IMG/VR virus record: IMGVR_UViG_3300042516_000441
Location: 1-24,665 of that record
DNA from: a virus
Length of the DNA: 24,665 bases
Direction: 5' to 3' (one strand)
The position numbers and the translations under genes were made by a program. Within the stretch, counting starts at the first letter, position 1; every line of letters begins with the position of its first letter. The notes beneath the pieces were generated by a model. The model was not told where the DNA came from and ran no database searches. It was given only the letters and a program-made list of their open reading frames with translations. Positions 13,479-19,049 of this stretch are shown one piece after another.

Positions 13479-13781
13479 TTAAAACGGGTTTTTATCGGCT
13501 TCTAGTGGCATTTGCTCGCACAATTTCCGTATCGTTTCATTCAGGGCAGACAATTCATCCATCTTATAAACAGACCAAAGCCTTTTTTGCCCATGTATCC
13601 CGTTAATGCTTCCACGATGGCAATCTGCACATAATGGCATTGATGTAAACCATTGACCCTGATTTATCTCGTGGCATTCGCTTGGTGGAGGTGAGTCGCA
13701 AATAATGCAAGACATCCCCTTGATTCGCTCAATGTGTTGTTTTTCCCCATTGGTGGGCTTTGCTTTGTTTTTGCTTTGCAT
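13479..13781 (-). CDS. HNH/Ref-like endonuclease
   Basis: This 100-residue protein has a compact zinc/HNH core: SCIICDSPPPSECHEIN, then MPLCADCHRG, giving C-x2-C, H, and C-x2-CH ligands. It continues NGIHGQKRLWSVYKMDELSAL. The spacing and the G.HG.....W.......L.. tail resemble the Ref (recombination enhancement) and related phage HNH nucleases that nick DNA during recombination. The N-terminus is lysine-rich. It is the last gene of the leftward recombination/replication cluster, one base after the 13783 gene stop. Function by motif: DNA nuclease; Ref-like is the best guess, not proven. Confidence 0.7.
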   Translation of the reverse strand: MQSKNKAKPTNGEKQHIERIKGMSCIICDSPPPSECHEINQGQWFTSMPLCADCHRGSINGIHGQKRLWSVYKMDELSALNETIRKLCEQMPLEADKNPF

Positions 13782-13782
13782 C

Positions 13783-14106
13783 CTATTGAGTAGACTTTAC
13801 TTCTAGTCTTGCATTGTATTGCTCGGTCTGCCACACAGAAATCCGTGCTTGTGCTGCGGTCATTAACCATCGGTACTTTTCTTCAGTTTCAACCGCTTGT
13901 CTGATGCCTTCTAAAATTCCAATGTAGTCTTGGTGGGCATAAGCAAAGGTTTCTTGTTTTCCTAAAACTTCAGTTCCTGCCTGGCTCATCAATTGGGCTT
14001 TTCTGCTTTTCCTAAATTCCTCTAAGTACATCCGATCCGCTTTTGCTTTTGCATAAAGTGGGGCTGTATCTATGAGGTATTGAATAGCTTTTGTTGGTTC
14101 ATTCAT
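13783..14106 (-). CDS. Conserved helical phage protein of unknown function
   Basis: This is a 107-residue, nearly all-helical protein. Recognisable parts are APLYAKAKADRMYLEEFRKS and the C-terminal EEKYRWLMTAAQARISVW. From memory, proteins with ...EE.LRWL..AAQARI.VWR are frequent in phages of Proteobacteria, in recombination or replication regions beside Ref/HNH and Erf genes, but remain unnamed. Its start overlaps the previous stop in an ATGA junction (14103-14106). A coiled-coil scaffold or recombination-accessory role fits the context only. Confidence 0.7.
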   Translation of the reverse strand: MNEPTKAIQYLIDTAPLYAKAKADRMYLEEFRKSRKAQLMSQAGTEVLGKQETFAYAHQDYIGILEGIRQAVETEEKYRWLMTAAQARISVWQTEQYNARLEVKSTQ

Positions 14107-14306
14107 GGCTCACTCACATTCAATAATCTTTCAACCACAGGGATAAAGTTAATACTTAATGCTTTATCAATTAATCTTATTGATTCGTTAATCATTTCAT
14201 CGTAGGCTGAATCAGTTTTTTGTATTGCAGATAATGTAAATCTAGCATCTTCAAGGGCTTCTATGTCTGCGCTATTAGCTTGGTAAATCAGTTCAATATC
14301 TGTCAT
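14103..14306 (-). CDS. Small helical protein of unknown function
   Basis: This is a 67-residue acidic, helical protein (IELIYQANSADIEALEDARF, then DEMINESIRLIDKALS). No family is recognised. It is coupled at both ends: its ATG overlaps the stop of the zinc-ribbon gene upstream (14303-14306), and its stop overlaps the next start. Its chance of being real rests on this perfect ATGA chain and on lack of an alternative gene in the stretch. Confidence 0.65.
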   Translation of the reverse strand: MTDIELIYQANSADIEALEDARFTLSAIQKTDSAYDEMINESIRLIDKALSINFIPVVERLLNVSEP

Positions 14307-14467
14307 TTGATTTCTCGTTCATAGTGTCGGTAAGTAGGCGCTGGTTTATCTTTACCGCATCGCCTACCATGCTCGTTAGCCTCTTGCAAAGCCTGAAAAG
14401 CCCACTTGCAATTAGTGCATACCCAATATGGAGGGTTTCCTGGCGCGTCTTTCTTTTGTTCTATCAT
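14303..14467 (-). CDS. Small zinc-binding protein
   Basis: This is a 54-residue protein read between ATG 14467 and TGA 14303. It contains PPYWVCTNCKWAFQALQEA, then NEHGRRCGKD, giving a C-x2-C and H-x3-C set that could bind one zinc. Both ends sit in ATGA overlaps with neighbours, so it is an integral part of the translationally coupled chain. Similar short C-x2-C...H..C phage proteins exist, but I cannot name the family. A nucleic-acid or protein-binding role is probable. Confidence 0.7.
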   Translation of the reverse strand: MIEQKKDAPGNPPYWVCTNCKWAFQALQEANEHGRRCGKDKPAPTYRHYEREIK

Positions 14468-14925
14468 GTTATTTCCACCACTTTGTCACCATGTGATTTG
14501 ATGTAATTCTTGGTCTTTTGGATGTATTTCTCAAATTCTGACCTAGAAATACTCGATTGTTGGAGGTCTGCATACTCAATTAAGTCCCTTACAGCTTGTA
14601 TTCCCTCACCACTTAACCCGAGCTTTTTAGTCTTTTCAAACCTAATAGCCGCTTCATGTAGGGCTTTTTGAGCTTTCTCGCATACTGGCAACACTTCAGG
14701 GCCAACTCCACTTCTAGCCATCATTTCCGACAGATTAAGCACATCAACGAGCGTCCGCCAGTCTTGGACTGTTCCTTGACCCTTTGTAATAGCCTCTAAA
14801 GCTGAGTATTCAAGGGTTCTTAGTTTGTCCAGCTTGTCCCTCTGGGTTATCGCTGCTCCCACTATCGCATGGGTCACATTGTCGATCAGATTCCAATGCT
14901 TTCTCTTTGTTTTTTTGCGAGTCAT
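14464..14925 (-). CDS. Conserved phage protein, lysine-rich start
   Basis: This is a 153-residue helical protein starting MTRKKTKRKHWNLIDNVTHA. It has a conserved-looking centre (QDWRTLVDVLNLSEMMARSG, then VGPEVLPVCEKAQKALHEAA) and the C-terminus SISRSEFEKYIQKTKNYI. From memory this family is common in phages of Burkholderiales, with no known activity. ATG 14925 is chosen (GGAAAAG upstream) over the frame's earliest start at 15009, because a start at 15009 would almost fully overlap the MSGKGS gene. Even so its first 116 bases overlap that gene in another frame. The stop is ATGA-coupled to the next gene. Confidence 0.75.
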   Translation of the reverse strand: MTRKKTKRKHWNLIDNVTHAIVGAAITQRDKLDKLRTLEYSALEAITKGQGTVQDWRTLVDVLNLSEMMARSGVGPEVLPVCEKAQKALHEAAIRFEKTKKLGLSGEGIQAVRDLIEYADLQQSSISRSEFEKYIQKTKNYIKSHGDKVVEIT

Positions 14926-15013
14926 TATCTTTTCCAAAGATGGCATCAAAATTTGTTGCGTATTTATCCCAAGAAATATCAAATGGGCGAGGATTACTTC
15001 CTTTTCCACTCAT
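14810..15013 (-). CDS. MSGKGS-type small phage protein
   Basis: This 67-residue protein starts MSGKGSNPRPFDISWDKYAT and continues NFDAIFGKD. The MSGKGS..RP.......ANW..IFG pattern is one I recognise as a small protein of unknown function found across tailed phages. ATG 15013 is chosen because GGAG lies 7 bases upstream and ATGA couples it to the HNH gene stop. The conserved part ends near residue 40; the rest (SDRQCDPCDSGSSDNPEGQ) is low complexity and overlaps the start of the 14925 gene, so that tail may be constrained by the other frame. Confidence 0.75.
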   Translation of the reverse strand: MSGKGSNPRPFDISWDKYATNFDAIFGKDNDSQKNKEKALESDRQCDPCDSGSSDNPEGQAGQTKNP

Positions 15014-15477
15014 ATATGTCTCCATGTTTTATTTTTAGCAATATTTCGTATTGTTTGATCGGTAACACTAAACATTTTTGCTAATTCCATTGAATTGCTT
15101 TTGGCTATAGTTCTATTACCACGAATGTAATTATTTTTAATATACATTACGTCACTTTCTGTTAAGTTAGTCATGCCATGTTTTGATCCTCGAGCTTGAC
15201 GACTTTTACTAATTTCATCATTTTTATTGTCTTGCAAAGTTCCTACAAACAAATGATCTGGCTTTACGCATTTTGGGTTGTCACATTTATGACAAACAAA
15301 TTTATCTGTAATATTCAGTCCTGCTATTAATGCGCTAAATCTGTGCGCATATATAGTTTTATTTTTTACAGTTATAAGTCCATACCCTTTTTTATCTAAA
15401 AGTTTCCTCCATTCCCAACAACCATCTGTTTTATCAACTTTAGTCCAAAATCTATCGATGTCTTTTTGAGTGTGCAT
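15010..15477 (-). CDS. Free-standing HNH homing-type endonuclease
   Basis: This 155-residue protein has the phage HNH_3 layout: FWTKVDKTDGCWEWRKLLDK, GYGLITV, YAHRFSALIAG (first H), then FVCHKCDNPKCVKPDHLFVG, ending in a catalytic DHLFVGT..DN block. The C-terminus holds a helix-turn-helix-like segment (SMELAKMFSVTDQTIRNIAK) that would aid DNA binding. These enzymes cut DNA and spread as selfish elements in phages. The gene looks markedly AT-richer than its neighbours, suggesting recent arrival. Its last codons carry the SD for the downstream MSGKGS gene and end in an ATGA overlap. The product may be active, as the motifs are intact. Confidence 0.9.
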   Translation of the reverse strand: MHTQKDIDRFWTKVDKTDGCWEWRKLLDKKGYGLITVKNKTIYAHRFSALIAGLNITDKFVCHKCDNPKCVKPDHLFVGTLQDNKNDEISKSRQARGSKHGMTNLTESDVMYIKNNYIRGNRTIAKSNSMELAKMFSVTDQTIRNIAKNKTWRHI

Positions 15478-15549
15478 TTAAATTCTCCTAACATCTATTT
15501 GCATATTCTTGATTGCTTACTTGAAACGGACGAGGAGTTGACCCCTTGC

Positions 15550-16224
15550 TCATGCTTCCCCCTTAATGCCGTGTGCGGCTTCGATGGCTCGGGCAAATTG
15601 ATAATCAGATGGCGACAAGACGGGTATCGTGTATTTGCCTTCATCGTCTTCTTTGTAACCCGTCCATGAAAGCGTACCTGCAAGGCTTGCATCGTTAACA
15701 ATGTCTTGAATTTCCTCATCCGTCAGCGGCTTGCGCTGTGGTGGGGTGGTGACAAGTTCCCAGTCACGATTTCGCCATTCCCACTCGGCCCCGCAGATGC
15801 AGTGAAGTTCTGAAAAGATTGGCGAACCAGAAGTATTTTGTTGGTTCGCCAATTGCTCCCTTTTAAGTTCGCCATAGTTCCATACCGCTTCCCCAAGTTG
15901 CGCCTCGGTTTTGGTCAGCCGTTGCTCCAATTCGTCACGCTGTTTTTCCAACTCATAAAGTCCGTACAAACTGGCTTTCATGGATTCGATTTCAGCGGCA
16001 CGGATACGGGCCAGTGCATTGGCTTTGCCGAGTAGGTCATGCAGTCTGCGCAATTCATCATTGACAGGCTCATCCTTCGCTTCTAGTGCGGCTTTAATGG
16101 CGGTGATGGCTCGATGGTTCTTTACCAATTGATAGTCATTAGGGCTTAATAAATGGCGGTGTAATTCCCCAGTTGATGACACTAACGCCTCCAATGCTAA
16201 TTTAAGGGTTTCGTCTTTATTCAT
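15550..16224 (-). CDS. Composite coiled-coil phage protein
   Basis: This is a 224-residue protein in three parts. An N-terminal helical section (LKLALEALVSSTGELHRHLL) ends in HRAITAIKAALEAK. Residues about 55-120 are a long coiled coil (KQRDELEQRLTKTEAQLGEA). The C-terminus has a C-x-C pair (LHCICGAEWEWRNRDWEL) and ends PQRKPLTDEEIQDIV...FARAIEAAHGIK. The first and last parts recur in many Burkholderiales phage proteins, joined in different ways, so this may be a mosaic fusion. The function is unknown. The start at 16224 overlaps the preceding stop by 8 bases. An interval of 72 bases without a gene (15478-15549) follows it downstream. Confidence 0.75.
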   Translation of the reverse strand: MNKDETLKLALEALVSSTGELHRHLLSPNDYQLVKNHRAITAIKAALEAKDEPVNDELRRLHDLLGKANALARIRAAEIESMKASLYGLYELEKQRDELEQRLTKTEAQLGEAVWNYGELKREQLANQQNTSGSPIFSELHCICGAEWEWRNRDWELVTTPPQRKPLTDEEIQDIVNDASLAGTLSWTGYKEDDEGKYTIPVLSPSDYQFARAIEAAHGIKGEA

Positions 16225-16447
16225 CTTTTAACTCCCTGACATAAATAGCAAAACTTGCAGCAGTATCACCAAATGGCAATCTCTCAATATTGGTTGCTAT
16301 TCTTTCTCTCTCTAGTTGAGCAACTAGATGAGCAAAATTCATCAAATGCTCATTGTAAAAAACATACGAAACTTCACCAGATTTATGATTTTCAACACCA
16401 TGTGATGCAGATTGCCTAGCTAACTCAATAACCTTTTCAGGAGACAT
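16217..16447 (-). CDS. Small conserved phage protein of unknown function
   Basis: This is a 76-residue protein with MSPEKVIELARQSASHG at the start and LMNFAHLVAQLERERIATNI in the middle. The pattern (..I.LARQ.G........L..FA.LV...ERE..A..I) is one I recall from numerous phage small proteins, often in early regions, with no assigned role. A strong SD GGAGG lies 4 bases before ATG 16447. The last 8 bases overlap the next gene. Confidence 0.7.
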   Translation of the reverse strand: MSPEKVIELARQSASHGVENHKSGEVSYVFYNEHLMNFAHLVAQLERERIATNIERLPFGDTAASFAIYVRELKDE

Positions 16448-16523
16448 AAAACCTCCAAATTGAGTAAACCCACATCCAAAAGACTACCAGCCCACAAAGT
16501 ATCAGTTTCCACTCAAAACTCAT
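16437..16523 (-). CDS. Small single-pass membrane peptide
   Basis: This 28-residue frame starts with MSFEWK, followed by a hydrophobic, tryptophan-rich helix (LILCGLVVFWMWVYSIW) and a short RFYVS tail. The SD GGAGGA is present just before ATG 16523, and the stop overlaps the next start region by 11 bases. The SD/start region is a 16-bp exact copy of that before the gene at 17006. The single helix with flanking aromatic residues looks like a membrane peptide. Its role is unknown. Confidence 0.55.
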   Translation of the reverse strand: MSFEWKLILCGLVVFWMWVYSIWRFYVS

Positions 16524-16534
16524 ACATCCTCCAT
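16519..16534 (-). repeat. 16-bp duplicated initiation site, copy 1
   Basis: CTCATACATCCTCCAT on the plus strand (SD and start codon on the minus strand) is identical to 17002-17017. It serves the membrane peptide at 16523. Confidence 0.75.
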
Positions 16535-16711
16535 TTAGGAATTTTTTTCTTTTAGTTTTCGTTCTATAGCGCCAGCATAGAAAACCCAATCAGCACTTAA
16601 ACAACCCCAATCTTCAGCTAGTTTCATATGCTCTTGCTCGGTTAAACCTCTCCAAGGTCTTTTGTTTTCTAGGTGCATCTCTATTGCATCGAGTATTTCG
16701 TCTTTAGTCAT
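16535..16711 (-). CDS. Small acidic hypothetical protein
   Basis: This 58-residue protein starts [20 protein letters not shown] and then RGLTEQEHMKLAEDWGCLSA, ending in a basic tail (AIERKLKEKNS). ATG 16711 is preferred over 16729 because GGAG lies 6 bases upstream. It overlaps the end of the preceding gene by 8 bases. No family is recognised; it is all-helical and soluble. Confidence 0.65.
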   Translation of the reverse strand: MTKDEILDAIEMHLENKRPWRGLTEQEHMKLAEDWGCLSADWVFYAGAIERKLKEKNS

Positions 16712-17006
16712 ATTGATCTCCACATTCACAATGGGCCATAAAGTTGTAGCAAGTCACGCAATATCCAGCTTCAATCATTTGCATACGGACTTCATGCCTT
16801 AAATGGTGGTAATGCTTAAATCGACTTGTTCCCTCTTCTTTATCTTTATCTGTAGGCAAATCAGCATCCCATAGTCTTGACCAAGCCTCAAAAAGATCTT
16901 CGTTTTGTTTAAACACCCTTGCTGACCTTTCGATGAGCTTTTTATTGCCCTCTACCAGGTCATCAATGCGTTTTTGTTGTTCGGCAATAGTTCTCTCTAG
17001 GCTCAT
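16704..17006 (-). CDS. Coiled-coil protein with C-terminal zinc-like knot
   Basis: This is a 100-residue protein. The N-terminal 45 residues form a coiled coil ([20 protein letters not shown], then [14 protein letters not shown]). The C-terminus has [17 protein letters not shown], with C-x2-C and C-x-C pairs plus H, likely one zinc. The SD GGAGG lies in the 16-bp repeat 17002-17017. ATG 17006 overlaps the stop of the gene upstream in an ATGA junction. The function is unknown; the architecture suggests an oligomeric nucleic-acid or protein adaptor. Confidence 0.7.
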   Translation of the reverse strand: MSLERTIAEQQKRIDDLVEGNKKLIERSARVFKQNEDLFEAWSRLWDADLPTDKDKEEGTSRFKHYHHLRHEVRMQMIEAGYCVTCYNFMAHCECGDQYD

Positions 17007-17017
17007 ACATCCTCCAT
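17002..17017 (-). repeat. 16-bp duplicated initiation site, copy 2
   Basis: It is identical to 16519-16534. Here it spans the end of the 17003 gene (ATG GAG GAT GTA TGA) and the start of the 17006 gene. Confidence 0.75.
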
Positions 17018-17236
17018 CTTGTAGTTGAGCTTGTGGTGGTGAAAGCGCATGGCAGCTTCCATTTCTAGCTCTTTGAAGTGTTCTTCAGAGAATAATCCGA
17101 TGACATCTCGACCCTCAAACCAGACTTCTTTGATGTTCTCGTTATAAGTGCCATCTTCATCTATTTCATACTCGTAAACGACTGTAACGATCTCGCTACC
17201 TTCGCCAGTAGTTGTATCAAATTCCCATGTGTTCAT
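17003..17236 (-). CDS. Small acidic hypothetical protein
   Basis: This is a 77-residue protein. The first half is acidic and beta-rich ([20 protein letters not shown]). The second half is helical ([20 protein letters not shown]). Two adjacent ATG codons exist (17239 and 17236). The second is chosen because AGGAG lies 6 bases before it and only 3 before the first. It is the first gene downstream of motif copy B (17286-17304), which points in its direction, so a new transcript may begin here. No family is recognised. Confidence 0.65.
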   Translation of the reverse strand: MNTWEFDTTTGEGSEIVTVVYEYEIDEDGTYNENIKEVWFEGRDVIGLFSEEHFKELEMEAAMRFHHHKLNYKMEDV

Positions 17237-17285
17237 CATTGACTCCTGTTAAAAACTGTTAATTTACTCTTGTTAAACAATAAAT

Positions 17286-17304
17286 CTATTAGGACTTACC
17301 CTTA
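17286..17304 (-). promoter_or_regulatory. 19-bp motif, copy B (promoter/operator)
   Basis: On the minus strand it reads TAAGGGTAAGTCCTAATAG, co-directional with the gene starting at 17236. TAATAG could be a -10 box. The motif overlaps the RusA stop codon and carries GGACT/AGTCC arms. The spacer down to 17240 also holds the palindrome TTGTTAAACAA and repeated GTTAA units. Confidence 0.6.
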
Positions 17305-17730
17305 GTCCAAGCATTCTTTTACGCAAATATCGACACCCGCAAGACTTGAATAAACCTTCGCAACATGGATATTCACGATCTGAGAATCATCCTTGTAGAC
17401 CACTCCATTCATGGCATCTTCTACACTTTTCAGCACATTGGATGCGTCAGGCTTCTTAATTGGCTTCTCTGAGCCGTTTAAACAGGCTTCTAAGCGCTTT
17501 TTTGAGTACGACTGAGGGATAGGTGCTCTGATATACAGATAAAGGTTTACAGGGGTTTCCAAACATTCTGAACTTCCCATCGCTTGTATGGCTGCTTCTT
17601 TGATTAAAGATTCATAGTTGCGGGTTTTGTCAGGGGTGTAAGTTTGAACAAAGTTTCCTCGCTTTGCATACCTGGCTCTCTGTTTCCCAATAGGGTTAGC
17701 GTCTACTTTGAATGTGACCATAAATGTCAT
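17302..17730 (-). CDS. rusA: RusA-type Holliday junction resolvase
   Basis: This is a 142-residue protein. RusA endonucleases cut four-way junctions, resolving recombination intermediates and branched DNA before packaging. The family signature is intact: NPIGKQRAR near residue 12, then KKPDASNVLKSVEDAMNGVV followed by YKDDSQIV, with the metal-binding aspartates at D95, D105 and D114/115. ATG 17730 is chosen because it forms an ATGA overlap with the methyltransferase stop and has GGAG 9 bases upstream; the earlier ATG at 17745 has no SD. The length is slightly above E. coli RusA (120). It fits with Erf (21100) and the Ref-like nuclease as the phage recombination set. Confidence 0.93.
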   Translation of the reverse strand: MTFMVTFKVDANPIGKQRARYAKRGNFVQTYTPDKTRNYESLIKEAAIQAMGSSECLETPVNLYLYIRAPIPQSYSKKRLEACLNGSEKPIKKPDASNVLKSVEDAMNGVVYKDDSQIVNIHVAKVYSSLAGVDICVKECLD

Positions 17731-18548
17731 TTCAAGATTCTCCATGCGGTTGCTGCACAGAGAGGGACTTGGGCATTCCCAATGGCTTTAAGTCTGTCCA
17801 CCCTAGCGGGAATCCCATGAGCCACTCGACCCATGTTGGGTTCAGCTGACCACCATTTCCTGCTCCCATTAGTCGAGCCTCTTCTACTGTTGTGTTTTTG
17901 TTCAACAAATCCCAACTGCCACTCCCGCCACACATCCCCTTGGTTCTCGGTGTAGGCCAAGTTAGAACTGCTGTCGAAAGTGAGGTCTGAGTCCCTTTCT
18001 TTCCTTCCCTGCGAATCTGAAGACCCTGCCTGGCTTCGCTGTGAACAGGAGTTGGCCAATTTGCCGACAATCCACATTCTGTCTCTCTGGTGTGGGGCAT
18101 TAACATCGGCTGCTCCCATAACAGTCCATTTACAGTCATACCCCATTTTGGTAAGGTCTCCAATAACTCTTGTTCCTCCTCTAGTAGTGAGCATTGGGGA
18201 GTTTTCCACGAACACGAATCTGGATCGTACTTCGCCAACCACCCTCGCCATTTCTCTCCACATTCCAGATCGCTCTCCATCGAGTCCATCACCTTTTCCT
18301 GCGGCAGAGATGTCTTGGCACGGAAACCCTCCAGATACGACATCAACAATTCCTCGCCAAGGTTTTCCGTCAAAGGTTTGTACATCATCCCAAATCGGGA
18401 AAGGCGGGAGAAGCCCGTCATTTTGTCTAGCGCACAGTACGCTAGCTGGGTATTGCTCCCACTCGACTGCACAGACTGTTCTCCATCCGAGGAGATGTCC
18501 CCCAAGTATTCCTCCACCAGCACCCGCGAATAAAGCCAACTCATTCAA
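17727..18548 (-). CDS. Cytosine-C5 DNA methyltransferase (Dcm-like)
   Basis: This 273-residue enzyme methylates cytosine C5 in DNA, probably protecting phage DNA from host restriction. Motifs: I FAGAGGG (residues 7-13), IV GGFPCQD with catalytic Cys77, VI FVENSP (115-117, ENS for the usual ENV), VIII QRDR (154-157), X GNAQVP (257-262). The target-recognition region between VIII and IX is short and low in complexity (Ser/Gln/Arg/Gly-rich, about residues 165-235). The only usable start is TTG 18548, since a stop lies in frame at 18561 and no early ATG exists. The SD AAGGA is only 4 bases away. The entire gene is overlapped by a second frame (17732-18544). It is coupled to RusA by ATGA. Confidence 0.92.
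   Translation of the reverse strand: MNELALFAGAGGGILGGHLLGWRTVCAVEWEQYPASVLCARQNDGLLPPFPIWDDVQTFDGKPWRGIVDVVSGGFPCQDISAAGKGDGLDGERSGMWREMARVVGEVRSRFVFVENSPMLTTRGGTRVIGDLTKMGYDCKWTVMGAADVNAPHQRDRMWIVGKLANSCSQRSQAGSSDSQGRKERDSDLTFDSSSNLAYTENQGDVWREWQLGFVEQKHNSRRGSTNGSRKWWSAEPNMGRVAHGIPARVDRLKAIGNAQVPLCAATAWRILK
17732..18544 (-). CDS. Overlapping second reading frame: phage methylase-associated protein family
   Basis: This 270-codon frame lies wholly inside the methyltransferase gene, same strand, shifted. Its ATG 18544 forms an ATGA overlap with the preceding gene and has SD AAGGA at 8 bases, a better start than the TTG of the methyltransferase. The protein carries motifs I recall from a stand-alone phage family often labelled DNA methylase or hypothetical: GFRAKTSLPQEKV (73-85), SWKTPQCSLL (112-121), LPKWGMTVNG (131-140), WPTP twice (163 and 196), GMCGGSGSW (203-211), and GGQLNPTWVEWLMGFPLGWT (231-250). 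Caution: the antisense strand is also open here, so openness alone is weak evidence. Expression is inferred from start signals and family motifs. Confidence 0.6.
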   Translation of the reverse strand: MSWLYSRVLVEEYLGDISSDGEQSVQSSGSNTQLAYCALDKMTGFSRLSRFGMMYKPLTENLGEELLMSYLEGFRAKTSLPQEKVMDSMESDLECGEKWRGWLAKYDPDSCSWKTPQCSLLEEEQELLETLPKWGMTVNGLLWEQPMLMPHTRETECGLSANWPTPVHSEARQGLQIRREGKKGTQTSLSTAVLTWPTPRTKGMCGGSGSWDLLNKNTTVEEARLMGAGNGGQLNPTWVEWLMGFPLGWTDLKPLGMPKSLSVQQPHGES

Positions 18549-18753
18549 TTTGTCCTTCTTTCATTTGACGCATATAAAAACGGACTCGATCTCTTGCTCC
18601 AGTTCCGTAGATTCTTTCGCAACGCTCAAGCCTGGCACGAACAAAGTCGTTATCTTGGTTTGTTTGCCAAGTTCGGAACATTTCCCGAGCTTCTGCTTTC
18701 TCAAGAACAACTCTGTCTCCTGCATTGGATATTGTTTTTCGGCTGTATGCCAT
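18541..18753 (-). CDS. Small charged phage protein of unknown function
   Basis: This is a 70-residue, arginine-rich helical protein (MAYSRKTISNAGDRVVLEKA, then RARLERCERIYGTGARDRVR). No clear SD precedes ATG 18753; translation may depend on coupling with the gene upstream, whose stop is at 18760. Its own end supplies the SD for both overlapping methyltransferase-locus frames. The high positive charge suggests nucleic-acid binding. No family is recognised. Confidence 0.7.
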   Translation of the reverse strand: MAYSRKTISNAGDRVVLEKAEAREMFRTWQTNQDNDFVRARLERCERIYGTGARDRVRFYMRQMKEGQIE

Positions 18754-18759
18754 AGGGGT

Positions 18760-18867
18760 TTACTCTAGGTCGCCAGTAAGTTCTAAGGCTTGGTTTATCA
18801 GATGAAGAGGGTAAGGTACGCCTTCACGAACCTTGTCTAACAGTCTCATGGCTTCGTAGTAGTTCAT
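18760..18867 (-). CDS. 35-residue conserved-looking peptide
   Basis: It is read from ATG 18867 to TAA 18760. It starts MNYYEAMRLLDKVREGVPYP, followed by LHLINQALELTGDLE. The ATG overlaps the preceding stop (ATGA, 18864-18867), so it is part of the coupled chain. From memory, very short phage proteins with MNYYEA..LLD.V..G......I..AL..TGDL occur near replication genes; their function is unknown. The sequence is fully helical and acidic. Confidence 0.65.
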   Translation of the reverse strand: MNYYEAMRLLDKVREGVPYPLHLINQALELTGDLE

Positions 18868-19049
18868 ACTGTTACCACCACTTTTTTAATTCTGTATTGA
18901 TATTTTTTTGACCTACTGTTTAAATCTTTAATATACAACGCAGCAATTTTTTTATTTGTAAATGGCCTTACAACAACGCATTCAATAAAAATACCACTTC
19001 CCCAACTATCTCTAAATGTTCTGTGTTTGCAGACTAGGTAAATATTCAT
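18864..19049 (-). CDS. Small basic hypothetical protein
   Basis: This is a 61-residue, beta-rich, basic protein (MNIYLVCKHRTFRDSWGSGI, ending KYQYRIKKVVVTV). The SD AGGAAA precedes ATG 19049, which overlaps the stop of the DUF1376 gene (ATGA). It looks AT-richer than its neighbours. No family is recognised. Confidence 0.65.
   Translation of the reverse strand: MNIYLVCKHRTFRDSWGSGIFIECVVVRPFTNKKIAALYIKDLNSRSKKYQYRIKKVVVTV

Noticed and set aside
17980-18768. 262-codon open frame on the plus strand opposite the methyltransferase
   Set aside because: It has no SD, no recognisable motifs, and crosses two genes. It is most likely a by-product of the unusual stop-poor composition of this locus. 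It does weaken the argument from openness for the second same-strand frame, which is why I rely on start signals and motifs instead.
18750-18768. Fourth copy of the 19-bp motif near 18757
   Set aside because: TAGAGTAAACCCCTATGG needs a gap and several mismatches to align, and it falls on the start codon of the 18753 gene.
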